This document shows positions 51,900-61,001 of a stretch of 64,000 nt of DNA, one piece after another. The position numbers were made by a program, and so were the translations under genes. The notes beneath the pieces were generated by a model. That model did not search any database. It saw only the letters and a program-made list of their open reading frames with translations, and had not been told where the DNA came from. Origin of the DNA: Tunicatimonas pelagia (GTDB lineage: Bacteria > Bacteroidota > Bacteroidia > Cytophagales > Cyclobacteriaceae); contig NZ_CP120683.1 of NCBI RefSeq assembly GCF_030506325.1, positions 4,725,001 through 4,789,000 of the forward strand. Reading direction: 5' to 3'. Positions within the stretch are counted from its first letter, which is position 1; the number at the start of each line of letters is the position of its first letter.

Positions 51900-53631
51900 A
51901 TACTTTTTCTGAGTGATGAATAATTCGGTGTAAATTGTACCCTAATAGGCGATTATGGTAGTAGTAAAGTGTGTTGATATCCGGTGTTTCAATATCCCCC
52001 GCTTTGTTTCTTAGCAAAGGTCGCTTAGCGTGGTACATACCTACATTGGACAATCCGTGATCGATTACCTCGCTGATAGGTTGGTTGAGTTGCGCCTCGA
52101 TATCAACCTTACCCTGACGATGTAGCTCAAAGATCTGCTGCCGTACTTGTTCGCAATACTTCTGAAAGAGGTTGTAAGGAATGATTAAGTCTTCGTCGGG
52201 CAAACGAAGCAAATTAAATAGGTCTAAAGAGGGATGGTTCTTTTTGATAAGCTCAAAGGCAACAAATGCTACCAAATGGCTAGAGAAAACCTGGTTAATT
52301 CGGTAGTACTCCCGCAAAATAGCTTCGCCCAGCATCTGAGTGTATTCGCTCTCTCGCTGCTCGTCGCGCGTAATTTGGTCACCGGTACAAAAGTATTCCC
52401 GCATACTGATTGGCCGATCCAGTTTATCCAGACTGTGCCCATTATCATCTACAAAGTTACCCAGTAAATCCATCCCCCGGCCAATACTCACCGAAATATC
52501 GGAACCTTTACGGAAGAACTTTAGCAGAAACTTTACAATTTTGGCTGACTGTGAATACTCATCGGTTTCAATGTAGTAACGCTCTTGTCCCTCTCGTTGG
52601 AGGTGATCGCGAATGAGGCTAGGAGCTTCTAGCACAAAGTGGTAGTTGAGTACCACCGGAAATACAAAAATTTTTTCGGCAGGCTCCCCAGTTTTCTGGC
52701 TGCGAATATAGTTAATACGCTGCGCTTCCATTGCGGTACCCAGCAAGCCTAATTTTAGTTTGTTCTCAATACGACCGGAGCGGGATCGGGTGCCCCCCGG
52801 AAAAAATAAGCTATCGATACCCCACTGCATAGCTAGGCTAGAGTACGCTTTTAGCGTTTCAATGTAGAGAGCATTTTTCTTACGCCGATCAACTTTGTAC
52901 GCTCCCAGACTATTCATAAAGTAGGCAAAAATGCCAATATTAAATAAGTTAAGTCCGGCTCCGTAAATAAAGGGCGGTAGACCCAACTCGCTAATTACCC
53001 AACCGATCAGAATAGAATCTAAGTTGCTAAAGTGGGTAGGAACCATTACAATAGTACCTTGCTGAGCCAAACTTCGTAGATGTTCAATTTCGCCAGTAAT
53101 TTTTATTTTGTCTTGTAGGGAGTACTGGTTGCTGAATAATGACCCAAAACCTTTTACGCGGGATGCATTGAGCAGACGAGAGAACCCGAAGGTAACCACA
53201 TTGCGGGCAAAGTGATGATAAGAAGGGCGGAAGTTGCTGGCAATTTCGTTCGCATAGCGAGTAATAATTTCCTCTAACAACGAATGAGCTTTCTGGTTGG
53301 CATCTGAATCTAGGTCATCGGTTTGAAGATTAGAAATCTCAACTAATTGCTTTTTTACCGAACTCCAGAAGGCATAATCATCATCAGGGTCTACTGCCCA
53401 AGGATTTTCTTTAATGCGGTATTTTTCTTTATACAGTGTAGTTTCCAGTTCATCGACCAATAAGTCCACCGTGGGGGCAATCTCTCGCAGCTTGTTCACA
53501 CTATTTTGCACTACTGTATCTACAAATTGCTTTCGCTGACGGCTCAGCTGTACCACAGGCCATTCCTTTCGCTTGGGTAGAATAGGTTCGTACCACTTAG
53601 GCTTTGGTGGAGGTGTAGCTCGGTTGTTCAT
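51880..53631 (-). CDS. PlsB-like glycerol-3-phosphate acyltransferase
   Basis: A 583-residue acyltransferase of the LPLAT/PlsB group. The catalytic H-x4-D motif is HFSNLD in VPTHFSNLDSI, and the substrate-binding motif is FFPGGTRSRSG. It is longer than PlsC and shorter than enteric PlsB. It probably makes lysophosphatidic acid at the inner membrane. The overlap with gpsA supports glycerol-3-phosphate as acceptor. It is divergent from tpx. Confidence 0.85.
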   Translation of the reverse strand: MNNRATPPPKPKWYEPILPKRKEWPVVQLSRQRKQFVDTVVQNSVNKLREIAPTVDLLVDELETTLYKEKYRIKENPWAVDPDDDYAFWSSVKKQLVEISNLQTDDLDSDANQKAHSLLEEIITRYANEIASNFRPSYHHFARNVVTFGFSRLLNASRVKGFGSLFSNQYSLQDKIKITGEIEHLRSLAQQGTIVMVPTHFSNLDSILIGWVISELGLPPFIYGAGLNLFNIGIFAYFMNSLGAYKVDRRKKNALYIETLKAYSSLAMQWGIDSLFFPGGTRSRSGRIENKLKLGLLGTAMEAQRINYIRSQKTGEPAEKIFVFPVVLNYHFVLEAPSLIRDHLQREGQERYYIETDEYSQSAKIVKFLLKFFRKGSDISVSIGRGMDLLGNFVDDNGHSLDKLDRPISMREYFCTGDQITRDEQRESEYTQMLGEAILREYYRINQVFSSHLVAFVAFELIKKNHPSLDLFNLLRLPDEDLIIPYNLFQKYCEQVRQQIFELHRQGKVDIEAQLNQPISEVIDHGLSNVGMYHAKRPLLRNKAGDIETPDINTLYYYHNRLLGYNLHRIIHHSEKVFASATE

Positions 53632-53766
53632 AATGTACCCCTTAAACTAGGATTTTTATGGTAGAATTATGCCATTCTTTTTAGAATAACTGTAAAAGCG
53701 TAAGAAGGGTTAAACAAACCAAGGGTACTGTCGTATAATTGTACTTAATCTATAAATCTCTACACT

Positions 53767-54270
53767 ATGGCTTCTGTAACATTAGGCGGCAATCCTGTTT
53801 CAATTAAAGGCGATATTCCTACATCTGGCGTGGCACCTGATTTCGCGTTTGTGCAAGACGATATGAGCGAAAATAAATTATCTGACTTATCTGGGGTAAA
53901 GGTACTCATCGCTGTTCCTAGTCTAGATACTTCGGTGTGTGCTACCGAAACCCGACAGTTTAATCAGCAACTAGGTGGAAAAAGCGGGGCAACCGGACTG
54001 GTTATTTCCAAAGACCTACCATTTGCTATGAAGCGTTTTTGCGAAACTGCGGGCGTTGAGAGTATCGTAAATGCATCAGACTTCCGTTACGGAGAGTTTG
54101 GCGAGAAGTATAATACTGAAATTACCGAAGGGCCTTTTAAAGGATTATCGGCTCGGGCGGTGTTTGTCGTAGATCAGAATAATGAAATTGTTTACGCTGA
54201 GTTGGTACCAGAAGTGGGGGAAGAACCGAATTACGATAAAGCGATGGAAGCAGTGGATAAGTTGTTATAG
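53767..54270 (+). CDS. tpx: Thiol peroxidase (Tpx)
   Basis: A 167-residue atypical 2-Cys peroxiredoxin that reduces peroxides in the cytoplasm or periplasm. The peroxidatic Cys is C58 in SLDTSVCATETRQF and the resolving Cys is C92 in KRFCETAGVE, nearly the spacing of enteric Tpx. The KGDIPTSGVAPDF start and full length agree with the family. It appears monocistronic. Confidence 0.95.
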   Translation: MASVTLGGNPVSIKGDIPTSGVAPDFAFVQDDMSENKLSDLSGVKVLIAVPSLDTSVCATETRQFNQQLGGKSGATGLVISKDLPFAMKRFCETAGVESIVNASDFRYGEFGEKYNTEITEGPFKGLSARAVFVVDQNNEIVYAELVPEVGEEPNYDKAMEAVDKLL

Positions 54271-54426
54271 TGCGATTATGTTCAGGTATTCGTGTGTTAA
54301 TATTTTAGAGTACGAAGTTCTGAGTTCACACTGATCAAATCGAAAATCGAGCGACGGTGGTCATCCTGGGAACTGTACATGGTTACTTAGCACTATAATA
54401 CCTGAACACTCAAACACGATAATACT
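54268..54426. repeat. Family A octad inverted repeat, copy A6
   Basis: Left arm: gtgcgatt, atgttcag, gtattcgt, gtgttaat. Right arm: gcactata, atacctga, acactcaa, acacgata, atactaat. It spans the gap between the convergent stops of tpx and the small hypothetical gene, touching both. The centre shares AGTTCTGAGTTC with copy A3. Confidence 0.72.
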
Positions 54427-54769
54427 AATTTGTGCGCGAGCGCTCTGTGCGAAATGCCAACCAATGGTGCACTTTCATCATGGCTACTGCCTCTAAGAGC
54501 AATTGCATCAGTTGTTCCAGTTCAGATTGGGTAACCCACGTGCTAAAGTCCATGAGAGGGAGTTGAAGTAAGGTAAACGCTTCTGCCGATCCTAAAAACC
54601 AATCTTGCTCATTAAGTAGCTCTAGTTCGTCCTTCAGTTGATGAATCTGGCTAGCAGTTAACAATAAATAGACATTCTTAAACGTAAGTTCATAGGCGAC
54701 ACCTGGGTTAAGTGCAGTGATTTCGCCCACGCGATTTCTGCACAATACTGATTTGTCTATATGTTCCAT
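54425..54769 (-). CDS. Small conserved-looking hypothetical protein
   Basis: A 114-residue protein with CRNRVGEITALNPGVAYELTFKNVY-type beta strands followed by LTASQIHQLKDELELL and a long helical C-terminus with a weakly hydrophobic stretch. The layout (short strand, then AFKN-like strand and helix) reminds me of small Bacteroidota proteins of unknown function, but I cannot name a family. Start is the ATG at 54769. Its stop codon is supplied by the family A repeat. Confidence 0.6.
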   Translation of the reverse strand: MEHIDKSVLCRNRVGEITALNPGVAYELTFKNVYLLLTASQIHQLKDELELLNEQDWFLGSAEAFTLLQLPLMDFSTWVTQSELEQLMQLLLEAVAMMKVHHWLAFRTERSRTN

Positions 54770-54961
54770 ATGCTAAAAATTATTTTACCTTGTTCAGTAT
54801 CTGATTTAGGGTATTGTGGTATTTGATTGGTCAACACAATTTCCGAAAAAATCATTGGTAAGACCTGGTAAAAAATTTTAAAAAGGATACATCTGTCAGG
54901 AATAGCACCATTTAAGCGAGTAGACTTTTTCTGGTATTTATGTAACTTATGGCTAATTGTG

Positions 54962-54969
54962 TAGCTTTG
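54962..54969 (+). promoter_or_regulatory. Possible -7 promoter element for ftsK
   Basis: TAGCTTTG matches TAnnTTTG and lies 23 bases upstream of the ftsK start codon. The -33 region shows no clear TTG. Confidence 0.4.
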
Positions 54970-54991
54970 GCGTAGCTGATATTTAGAGCTT

Positions 54992-57466
54992 ATGGCTAAA
55001 AAACCGAAGAGAACTAACCGGATTAAACCAACGTCCGCGAAGACAAAACAGAGGGCAAAGTCCCGGGATTTTAAGCCTATTTGGCGCGATCCACGCTTCC
55101 ATTTGGCGCTGGGTTTTTTCTTGATTGTGACCTCGCTTTACCTGTTCATTGCCCAGGTATCGTACCTACTCACGGGGGCGGCTGACCAAAGTGTAGTTGA
55201 GTCGGTACTAGAAAATAATTGGAAGTCTGCGGGGCAAGAAACGGAAAACTGGCTGGGGTTGGTCGGGGCGATTGTCTCGTATTTATGGGTGTATCGTTGG
55301 TTTGGTATTGCTTCATTACTAATTCCTCCCTTGCTGTTTGCAGCGGGAGTACAACTTGTGTTTCGGCGTACATTGCTGCCACTGTATCGAGCGGCTATGG
55401 CCGTGGCCTTCTTTCTGATCTGGATAAGCTGGCTACTCGGGTACTGGATTTATCACCAAGAAAACTTCTCCGAATGGAGTATGCTCAGCGGGGGAGTAGG
55501 GTATGAGTTAGCCATCATCACCGATAGCCTCATTGGTTGGGGTACTTTGTTGGTATTAGCCTTTGCCTTAATTGTGTTTATTATATATTTCTTTGGACTA
55601 ACATCCCCACTTCCTTTTCCGCAGGCCGCAGCCTCTTTTGAGCGAAGCTCAACCCCGAAATCTGAGTCGTTTAATGATGGCTTTTCGCAGTCGCCTTTTG
55701 CTGAAGAGGAGGAGGTAGCTTGGGAGCAACCTACGGTCTCGCCTTTTTCAGAAGAGGAAAATCCTACCGAAGATGAAGCTCCCGAGGAACAACTATTCGT
55801 TCAGGAGTCAGAACCAAAGTCAAAGAAAGAAAAATCAGCAGCACCCTCATTATCACTAGACATTGAAGACCCTGAATTACCTTCGCGCGATAGTGAGCCT
55901 GAATATGCTTTGGAGGTTGAAGAACATACCGAAGAGGCTAAGAAAGTACTAAAATCAGAAAATTATGATCCTACGCTGGATTTACCGCAGTACCGTTATC
56001 CCGAGCCAGGGTTGCTGGATAGCAGTCACTCCGGGCGGGTGCAGGTAACGAAGGAAGAACTGGAAGATAACAAAGACCGAATTGTTGAGACGCTGATTAA
56101 CTTTAAAATCGGTATTCAATCCATTAAAGCGACTATTGGCCCTACCGTTACGCTCTACGAAATTGTGCCCGAAGCCGGAGTAAAAATTTCTAAAATCAAG
56201 AATCTGGAAGACGACATTGCGCTGAATTTGGCAGCTTTAGGCATTCGTATCATTGCCCCAATTCCGGGTAAGGGCACCATCGGTATTGAAGTGCCTAACA
56301 AGAATCGGGAGACCGTAAGTATGCACTCGGTGGTGACTACTGAGAAATTCATGCACAGCAACAAGGAGCTGCCAATTATTCTGGGGAAAACCGTGGCTAA
56401 CGAACTATTTGTGGCTGATTTGGCAAAAATGCCACACCTGCTCATTGCCGGAGCTACCGGACAGGGAAAGTCAGTGGGGCTAAACGTACTCATCAGTTCA
56501 CTGATTTATAAACGGCATCCGTCTCAGCTTAAATTTGTGATGGTTGATCCGAAAAAGGTGGAACTATCGCTATTCAATAAGCTAGAACGGCACTTTCTCG
56601 CCAAAATTCCGAATAGCGAAGATGCGATTATCACCGAAACGAAGAATGTGATCTACACGCTCAATTCGCTCTGTATTGAGATGGATAACCGCTATAATCT
56701 ACTAAAGGATGCTACTTGCCGAAACATTCGGGAGTACAATAAGAAATTTGTTGGCCGAAAGCTGAACCCCGAAGAAGGCCACCGCTTTTTGCCCTACATT
56801 GTGCTAATTATTGATGAGTTAGCTGATCTAATGATGACCGCTGGGAAAGAGGTAGAAACTCCTATTGCTCGTCTGGCGCAACTGGCTCGGGCCATTGGTA
56901 TTCATTTGGTAGTGGCTACTCAGCGCCCTTCGGTAAATGTGATTACGGGTATTATTAAAGCGAACTTTCCGGTGCGTTTGTCGTATCGGGTTACTTCCAA
57001 AGTAGATTCGCGCACTATTTTAGATACGGGCGGAGCCGAGCAATTGGTAGGTATGGGCGATATGCTGCTTTCGGTTAATTCGGACATTATCCGCTTGCAG
57101 TGCCCGTTTGTAGATACGCCCGAAGTAGATAGTATTTGTGAATTTATTGGTTCGCAGCGAGGTTACGAGTCGGCTTACGTACTGCCTGAGTATTTGGGCG
57201 ACGAGGGAGATAGCAGTGTGTTGGAGGTAGACTTAAAACAACGAGACGATTTATTCGACGATGCAGCTCGGGTAATTGTGCATCATCAGCAGGGAAGCAC
57301 CTCACTTATTCAGCGTAAGCTGAAGCTAGGCTACAATCGGGCTGGTCGGCTAATCGACCAACTGGAAGCGGCAGGCATTGTGGGGCCGTTCGAGGGCAGC
57401 AAGGCTCGTGAAGTATTGATTAGTGATGAATACAGTTTGGAACAGTTATTGAACAGTTTGGACTGA
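54992..57466 (+). CDS. ftsK: DNA translocase FtsK
   Basis: An 824-residue septal DNA pump that clears chromosomes at division. It has about four membrane helices (about residues 35-210), an acidic linker (about 215-330), and the motor domain with Walker A GATGQGKSVGLN and Walker B IVLIIDELADLMM. The C-terminal gamma winged helix (about 750-820, SLIQRKLKLGYNRAGRLIDQ) should recognise KOPS-like sequences. It is followed by the LolA-like gene after 27 bases, a frequent pairing in the phylum. Confidence 0.96.
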   Translation: MAKKPKRTNRIKPTSAKTKQRAKSRDFKPIWRDPRFHLALGFFLIVTSLYLFIAQVSYLLTGAADQSVVESVLENNWKSAGQETENWLGLVGAIVSYLWVYRWFGIASLLIPPLLFAAGVQLVFRRTLLPLYRAAMAVAFFLIWISWLLGYWIYHQENFSEWSMLSGGVGYELAIITDSLIGWGTLLVLAFALIVFIIYFFGLTSPLPFPQAAASFERSSTPKSESFNDGFSQSPFAEEEEVAWEQPTVSPFSEEENPTEDEAPEEQLFVQESEPKSKKEKSAAPSLSLDIEDPELPSRDSEPEYALEVEEHTEEAKKVLKSENYDPTLDLPQYRYPEPGLLDSSHSGRVQVTKEELEDNKDRIVETLINFKIGIQSIKATIGPTVTLYEIVPEAGVKISKIKNLEDDIALNLAALGIRIIAPIPGKGTIGIEVPNKNRETVSMHSVVTTEKFMHSNKELPIILGKTVANELFVADLAKMPHLLIAGATGQGKSVGLNVLISSLIYKRHPSQLKFVMVDPKKVELSLFNKLERHFLAKIPNSEDAIITETKNVIYTLNSLCIEMDNRYNLLKDATCRNIREYNKKFVGRKLNPEEGHRFLPYIVLIIDELADLMMTAGKEVETPIARLAQLARAIGIHLVVATQRPSVNVITGIIKANFPVRLSYRVTSKVDSRTILDTGGAEQLVGMGDMLLSVNSDIIRLQCPFVDTPEVDSICEFIGSQRGYESAYVLPEYLGDEGDSSVLEVDLKQRDDLFDDAARVIVHHQQGSTSLIQRKLKLGYNRAGRLIDQLEAAGIVGPFEGSKAREVLISDEYSLEQLLNSLD

Positions 57467-57493
57467 CATTATAACTATCCTAACAGTTTTTGT

Positions 57494-58147
57494 ATGAAGA
57501 AATATTTATCAATTGCCGTACTAGCACTAATCATTTTTTCTCAGTCTTCTACGGCATACGCTCAATACGATCCTAAAGCCCGGGAAATACTAGATGCCAT
57601 GAGTGAGGCTTATCGACAGATTGGCGCATTTGAGTCGGGTTTTTCTTATTCTATGGAAAATACCGATCAGTCAATTAGCGAAGATTTTGAGGGTGAAATT
57701 GCCGTGAAGGGCGATAAGTATCGCTTACGAATGGGCGGACAAGAGATTATCAACGACGGAAGCACCGTTTGGACGTACCTGGAAGAAGTAAACGAGGTAA
57801 ATATTGACGATTACGACCCTGATGAGGGGGATATTTCTCCTACTCAAATTTACAATGCTTACAAGCGTGGCTTTAAGTATAATTACTTGGAGGATGAAAC
57901 AATAGACGGAAAAACGTATCAGGTAGTTGATTTGGTACCAGAAAATAAGGATAATCAGTTTTTCAAAATTCAGCTTCACATTGCTGAGGATGACCGAACC
58001 CTGAAAAAGTGGCGTATTTTTGATAAAAATGGCACTCACTACACCTACGAGATTGATAATTTTAATCCGCAGGCTAGCGTAACCGACGAGCTTTTCAGTT
58101 TCGATACCAGCAAATATGATGGGGTTGAAATAGTAGACTTACGATAG
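57494..58147 (+). CDS. LolA-like outer-membrane lipoprotein carrier protein
   Basis: A 217-residue periplasmic protein with signal peptide (KKYLSIAVLALIIFSQSSTAYA). The LolA fold is suggested by FEGEIAVKGDKYRLRMGGQEII, the NDGSTVWTYLEEVNEV strand pair and the C-terminal DELFSFDTSKYDGVEIVDLR. It should carry lipoproteins from the inner to the outer membrane. Placement after ftsK fits the usual neighbourhood. A terminator follows. Confidence 0.88.
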   Translation: MKKYLSIAVLALIIFSQSSTAYAQYDPKAREILDAMSEAYRQIGAFESGFSYSMENTDQSISEDFEGEIAVKGDKYRLRMGGQEIINDGSTVWTYLEEVNEVNIDDYDPDEGDISPTQIYNAYKRGFKYNYLEDETIDGKTYQVVDLVPENKDNQFFKIQLHIAEDDRTLKKWRIFDKNGTHYTYEIDNFNPQASVTDELFSFDTSKYDGVEIVDLR

Positions 58148-58168
58148 ATTCAATCTGATAAAATGCTG

Positions 58169-58198
58169 AAAGCCGATGGGAAACGATCGGCTTTTTTT
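58169..58198 (+). terminator. Rho-independent terminator after the LolA-like gene
   Basis: AGCCGAT pairs with ATCGGCT around an 8-base loop and is followed by seven T residues. The T-run overlaps the stop codon of the convergent VOC gene. Confidence 0.85.
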
Positions 58199-58646
58199 AT
58201 GACCAATGCTGAATTTCCAGAATATTCTCTTCCGGGTCAGTCATGTAAACAAATGTCAGCTTTCCTACACCCGCTACGTTAGCTTCGGTAAGCTTGCCTA
58301 GTTCTTTCCCGCCCTGCTGTAGAATTTTCTCCCTTACAGAGGATACGTCGTCTACCAGAAAGGCTAAATGGCCCAACCCCTGGCGATTGGGAGCCGAGAC
58401 TGGTTTTTCTTCCATATGCTCGTACTGATATATTTCCAAAGTAGGTCCGCTATCGCCGTAACCAGGTAGACGAAGATGAACGCCTTCCAGCGAAGCATTC
58501 GGCACTCCCGTTCCCTGGGCTAGCCACTGGTCAGATTGTTTCCGAACCGGGGGGACGGGTACGCAACCAAATACTTGCTCGTAAAACTTGGCTAACGCTC
58601 GCCAGTCGGCGGCAATAATGTTGGTGTGGGTGTATTTGATTTTCAA
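58197..58646 (-). CDS. VOC/glyoxalase-superfamily protein
   Basis: A 149-residue single-domain metalloenzyme of the vicinal oxygen chelate superfamily. Metal ligands are suggested by THTNIIAADWRALAKFYEQVFG at the start (His), GLGHLAFLVDDV (His) and EENILEIQ (Glu). Related proteins are glyoxalases or methylmalonyl-CoA epimerases; the substrate is not known. It lies downstream of the methyltransferase gene with the palindrome at 58669-58712 between. Confidence 0.82.
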   Translation of the reverse strand: MKIKYTHTNIIAADWRALAKFYEQVFGCVPVPPVRKQSDQWLAQGTGVPNASLEGVHLRLPGYGDSGPTLEIYQYEHMEEKPVSAPNRQGLGHLAFLVDDVSSVREKILQQGGKELGKLTEANVAGVGKLTFVYMTDPEENILEIQHWS

Positions 58647-58668
58647 AATGTTATTAAACCTTATTCTG

Positions 58669-58712
58669 ATAAACTTCTAAGGTTCGTGTCGTCACGAACC
58701 TTAGAAGTTTAT
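58669..58712. repeat. Perfect 20-bp palindrome with 4-base loop
   Basis: The 20-base arms at 58669-58688 and 58693-58712 are exact reverse complements around TCGT. There is no U-tract, so it is not a standard terminator. It resembles REP-type or other dispersed palindromes. No second copy is seen in the window. Confidence 0.85.
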
Positions 58713-58723
58713 TAGAGTATTCT

Positions 58724-59923
58724 CTATGAGTTACTAGTTTTTTGAGTAATCAAAACAATGCGTTCTTTGGTCATGGTTCGGGTAGCAAAAAGGTACGTAT
58801 TGCCACCTTCCTTCAACCCAAGCTTCTTCCGCACTGTCGCTACTGAGTCGCTAAAATTACGGGTGGTAATATTGGCTTTTTTGCCTGGAATGTGTGCCTG
58901 AACTGCTTTTTTCTGGTAGGGAAGTACGGTTTCTAGCCGAAAAGAACGCCCGGGAAAATCAGGAACCAATTTTTCAGAAGTGTACAGATGTGTATTGGGG
59001 TGAAGTTTGGCCACGTTCCACCGTTGGGCTACTGTACGAAAGGCACCCGCCTTTAAAATGGCGGCATTTGGCTCGTAGATAAATTGCTGGGGTTCCGCCA
59101 AGGCAGCAGTAGCTTCAGCTTCTTCCTGATGAGTGAAAATTAGCGGGGAAGCACTTGAAGTAAGGTCAATTGCCGTAATCTGGGATGGCTGGTTCACTTC
59201 CCTGGAAAGCAGATACAGCACTTCTTTACATTCATTGTTTACCACTACTATGTGCACCTCCTGTACTGAACCCAAATCCTGCGTAGCCTGATTAATATCC
59301 AGCATGGGTGAGGTTTTAATCATCACCTGCTTCGCCTTTTTCAGAAGCTGAGGAAGTAGTTGGATTACGTTGGGTGAACAATCGGATAGCCGAAATACTT
59401 TTTGGTTGGTATAATCGCGCCGAGCCGGATCTAAGTAGATTAAATCAACCGGATTCGCTGATGAGAGAAAGGTTTTGGCATCGCCGATATGCGTTTGGAT
59501 AGTGGAGGTGCCTAACTGGCTAAAATTATGTTGAGCAATAGCCGCCAGATCTGGATTCTGTTCTACGTAGTCTGCTCGCTCAAACGATTGGCTCAGATAG
59601 TAGGTGTCAACCCCGGCACCACCCGTTAGGTCAACCGCCGTTTTACCACTAACCAAACTACTCTTGTACTCAGCCGTAGCTTGGGAAGAGCACTGTTCCA
59701 TTGCCAGCCGAGAAGGAAAAATAATTCCTTGGGTCTGGTACCACTCCGACAGTTTGCTTTTGGCCTTTTGCCGAGCCTGAATCTGTTGAGCAACCAACTG
59801 AACTGGAATGTTGGGATGCTTTTTTGCCTGAAGAGCCAGTTGGTACGAATCTTTCCCTTCGTGTTCCTGAATAAATTGTTGAACGATAGGTTGGCGTAAA
59901 GCCGTCCAGTCGTCAGTCATCAT
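58724..59923 (-). CDS. Class I SAM-dependent methyltransferase with THUMP-like domain
   Basis: A 399-residue methyltransferase. The SAM motif is AVDLTGGAGVDTYYLSQSF and the catalytic-loop block is DLIYLDPARRD, characteristic of a conserved Bacteroidota RNA-methyltransferase-like group. The C-terminal part (about 290-390, with SEKLVPDFPGRSF and TTRNFSDSVATVRKKLGLKEGG) matches a THUMP-like domain. The substrate is probably RNA but unproven. Its start overlaps the asd stop by four bases (ATGA), so it is translationally coupled to asd. Confidence 0.85.
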   Translation of the reverse strand: MMTDDWTALRQPIVQQFIQEHEGKDSYQLALQAKKHPNIPVQLVAQQIQARQKAKSKLSEWYQTQGIIFPSRLAMEQCSSQATAEYKSSLVSGKTAVDLTGGAGVDTYYLSQSFERADYVEQNPDLAAIAQHNFSQLGTSTIQTHIGDAKTFLSSANPVDLIYLDPARRDYTNQKVFRLSDCSPNVIQLLPQLLKKAKQVMIKTSPMLDINQATQDLGSVQEVHIVVVNNECKEVLYLLSREVNQPSQITAIDLTSSASPLIFTHQEEAEATAALAEPQQFIYEPNAAILKAGAFRTVAQRWNVAKLHPNTHLYTSEKLVPDFPGRSFRLETVLPYQKKAVQAHIPGKKANITTRNFSDSVATVRKKLGLKEGGNTYLFATRTMTKERIVLITQKTSNS

Positions 59924-60927
59924 CCCATCACTGCTGATTTTATCAAATTATTTTCTACCAAATACTCGGCGATTTGCACGGCGTTAGTTGCTGCGCCTTT
60001 ACGTAGATTATCCGATACCACCCACATATTGAGGGTGTTAGGCTGGGTTTCATCCCGGCGTAATCGCCCGACAAATACTTCATCTTTTTGGTGCGCCCAA
60101 ATCGGCATGGGGTAGACATTATTCTTTACATCATCCTGCACCACTACTCCGGGAGTATTTGCTAATAGTTCCCGTACTTCGTCTAGGTCGAAATCCTGGG
60201 CAAATTCTACATTGACTGCTTCGGAGTGCCCGCCTACCGCTGGAACCCGTACCGCCGTAGCCGTTACCTGAATGCTATCGTCACCAAAGATTTTCTTGGT
60301 CTCGTTCACCATTTTCATTTCTTCTTTGGTGTAGCCATTATCAAAGAACACATCGATATGGGGAAGAACGTTCATATCAATAGGATGTGGATAGACTTTA
60401 TCACCTTCTTGCTCGGATCGCTCATTCATGAGTTGGTCGACGGCTGCTTTTCCGCTACCGGTTACCGATTGGTACGTAGAAACCACCACCCGCTTTACTT
60501 GATACTTCTGATGTAATGGAGCTAAAGCCACTACCATTTGAATGGTAGAGCAATTGGGGTTCGCAATAATTTTATCTTCTTCCGTCAGTACGCGGGCGTT
60601 AATCTCAGGCACTACCAGTTTATTAGCGGGATTCATGCGCCAGGCCGAAGAATTGTCTACGACAAACGTGCCGACTTCAGCAAATTTAGGTGCATATTCC
60701 AGAGAGGTTGAACCTCCCGCTGAGAAGATGGCAACATCAGGCTGAGCCGCAATAGCATCTTCCATGCTGATAATCGGGTAGGCTTTCCCCTTAAATTCTA
60801 TCGTTTTTCCTACCGACCGAGCCGAGGCCACGGGGAGTAGTTCGTCAAATGGAAAATCGCGTTGGGCTAATACATTCAGCATTTCGGTACCGACCAGTCC
60901 GGTGGCACCCACTACGGCTAATTTCAT
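59920..60927 (-). CDS. asd: Aspartate-semialdehyde dehydrogenase
   Basis: A 335-residue enzyme producing aspartate semialdehyde for lysine, threonine, methionine and diaminopimelate. The NADP motif is GATGLVGTEML, and the catalytic Cys is C126 in ANPNCSTIQMV. RVPAVGGHSEAV contains the conserved Arg/His substrate region. It is full length and is followed by the methyltransferase with a four-base overlap. Confidence 0.96.
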   Translation of the reverse strand: MKLAVVGATGLVGTEMLNVLAQRDFPFDELLPVASARSVGKTIEFKGKAYPIISMEDAIAAQPDVAIFSAGGSTSLEYAPKFAEVGTFVVDNSSAWRMNPANKLVVPEINARVLTEEDKIIANPNCSTIQMVVALAPLHQKYQVKRVVVSTYQSVTGSGKAAVDQLMNERSEQEGDKVYPHPIDMNVLPHIDVFFDNGYTKEEMKMVNETKKIFGDDSIQVTATAVRVPAVGGHSEAVNVEFAQDFDLDEVRELLANTPGVVVQDDVKNNVYPMPIWAHQKDEVFVGRLRRDETQPNTLNMWVVSDNLRKGAATNAVQIAEYLVENNLIKSAVMG

Positions 60928-61001
60928 AACAGTTCAATTAAACAGAATCGCAAATATCTATATTTGTAGGCAATATAAAAGTGATACACGAGTAAAATGG
61001 T

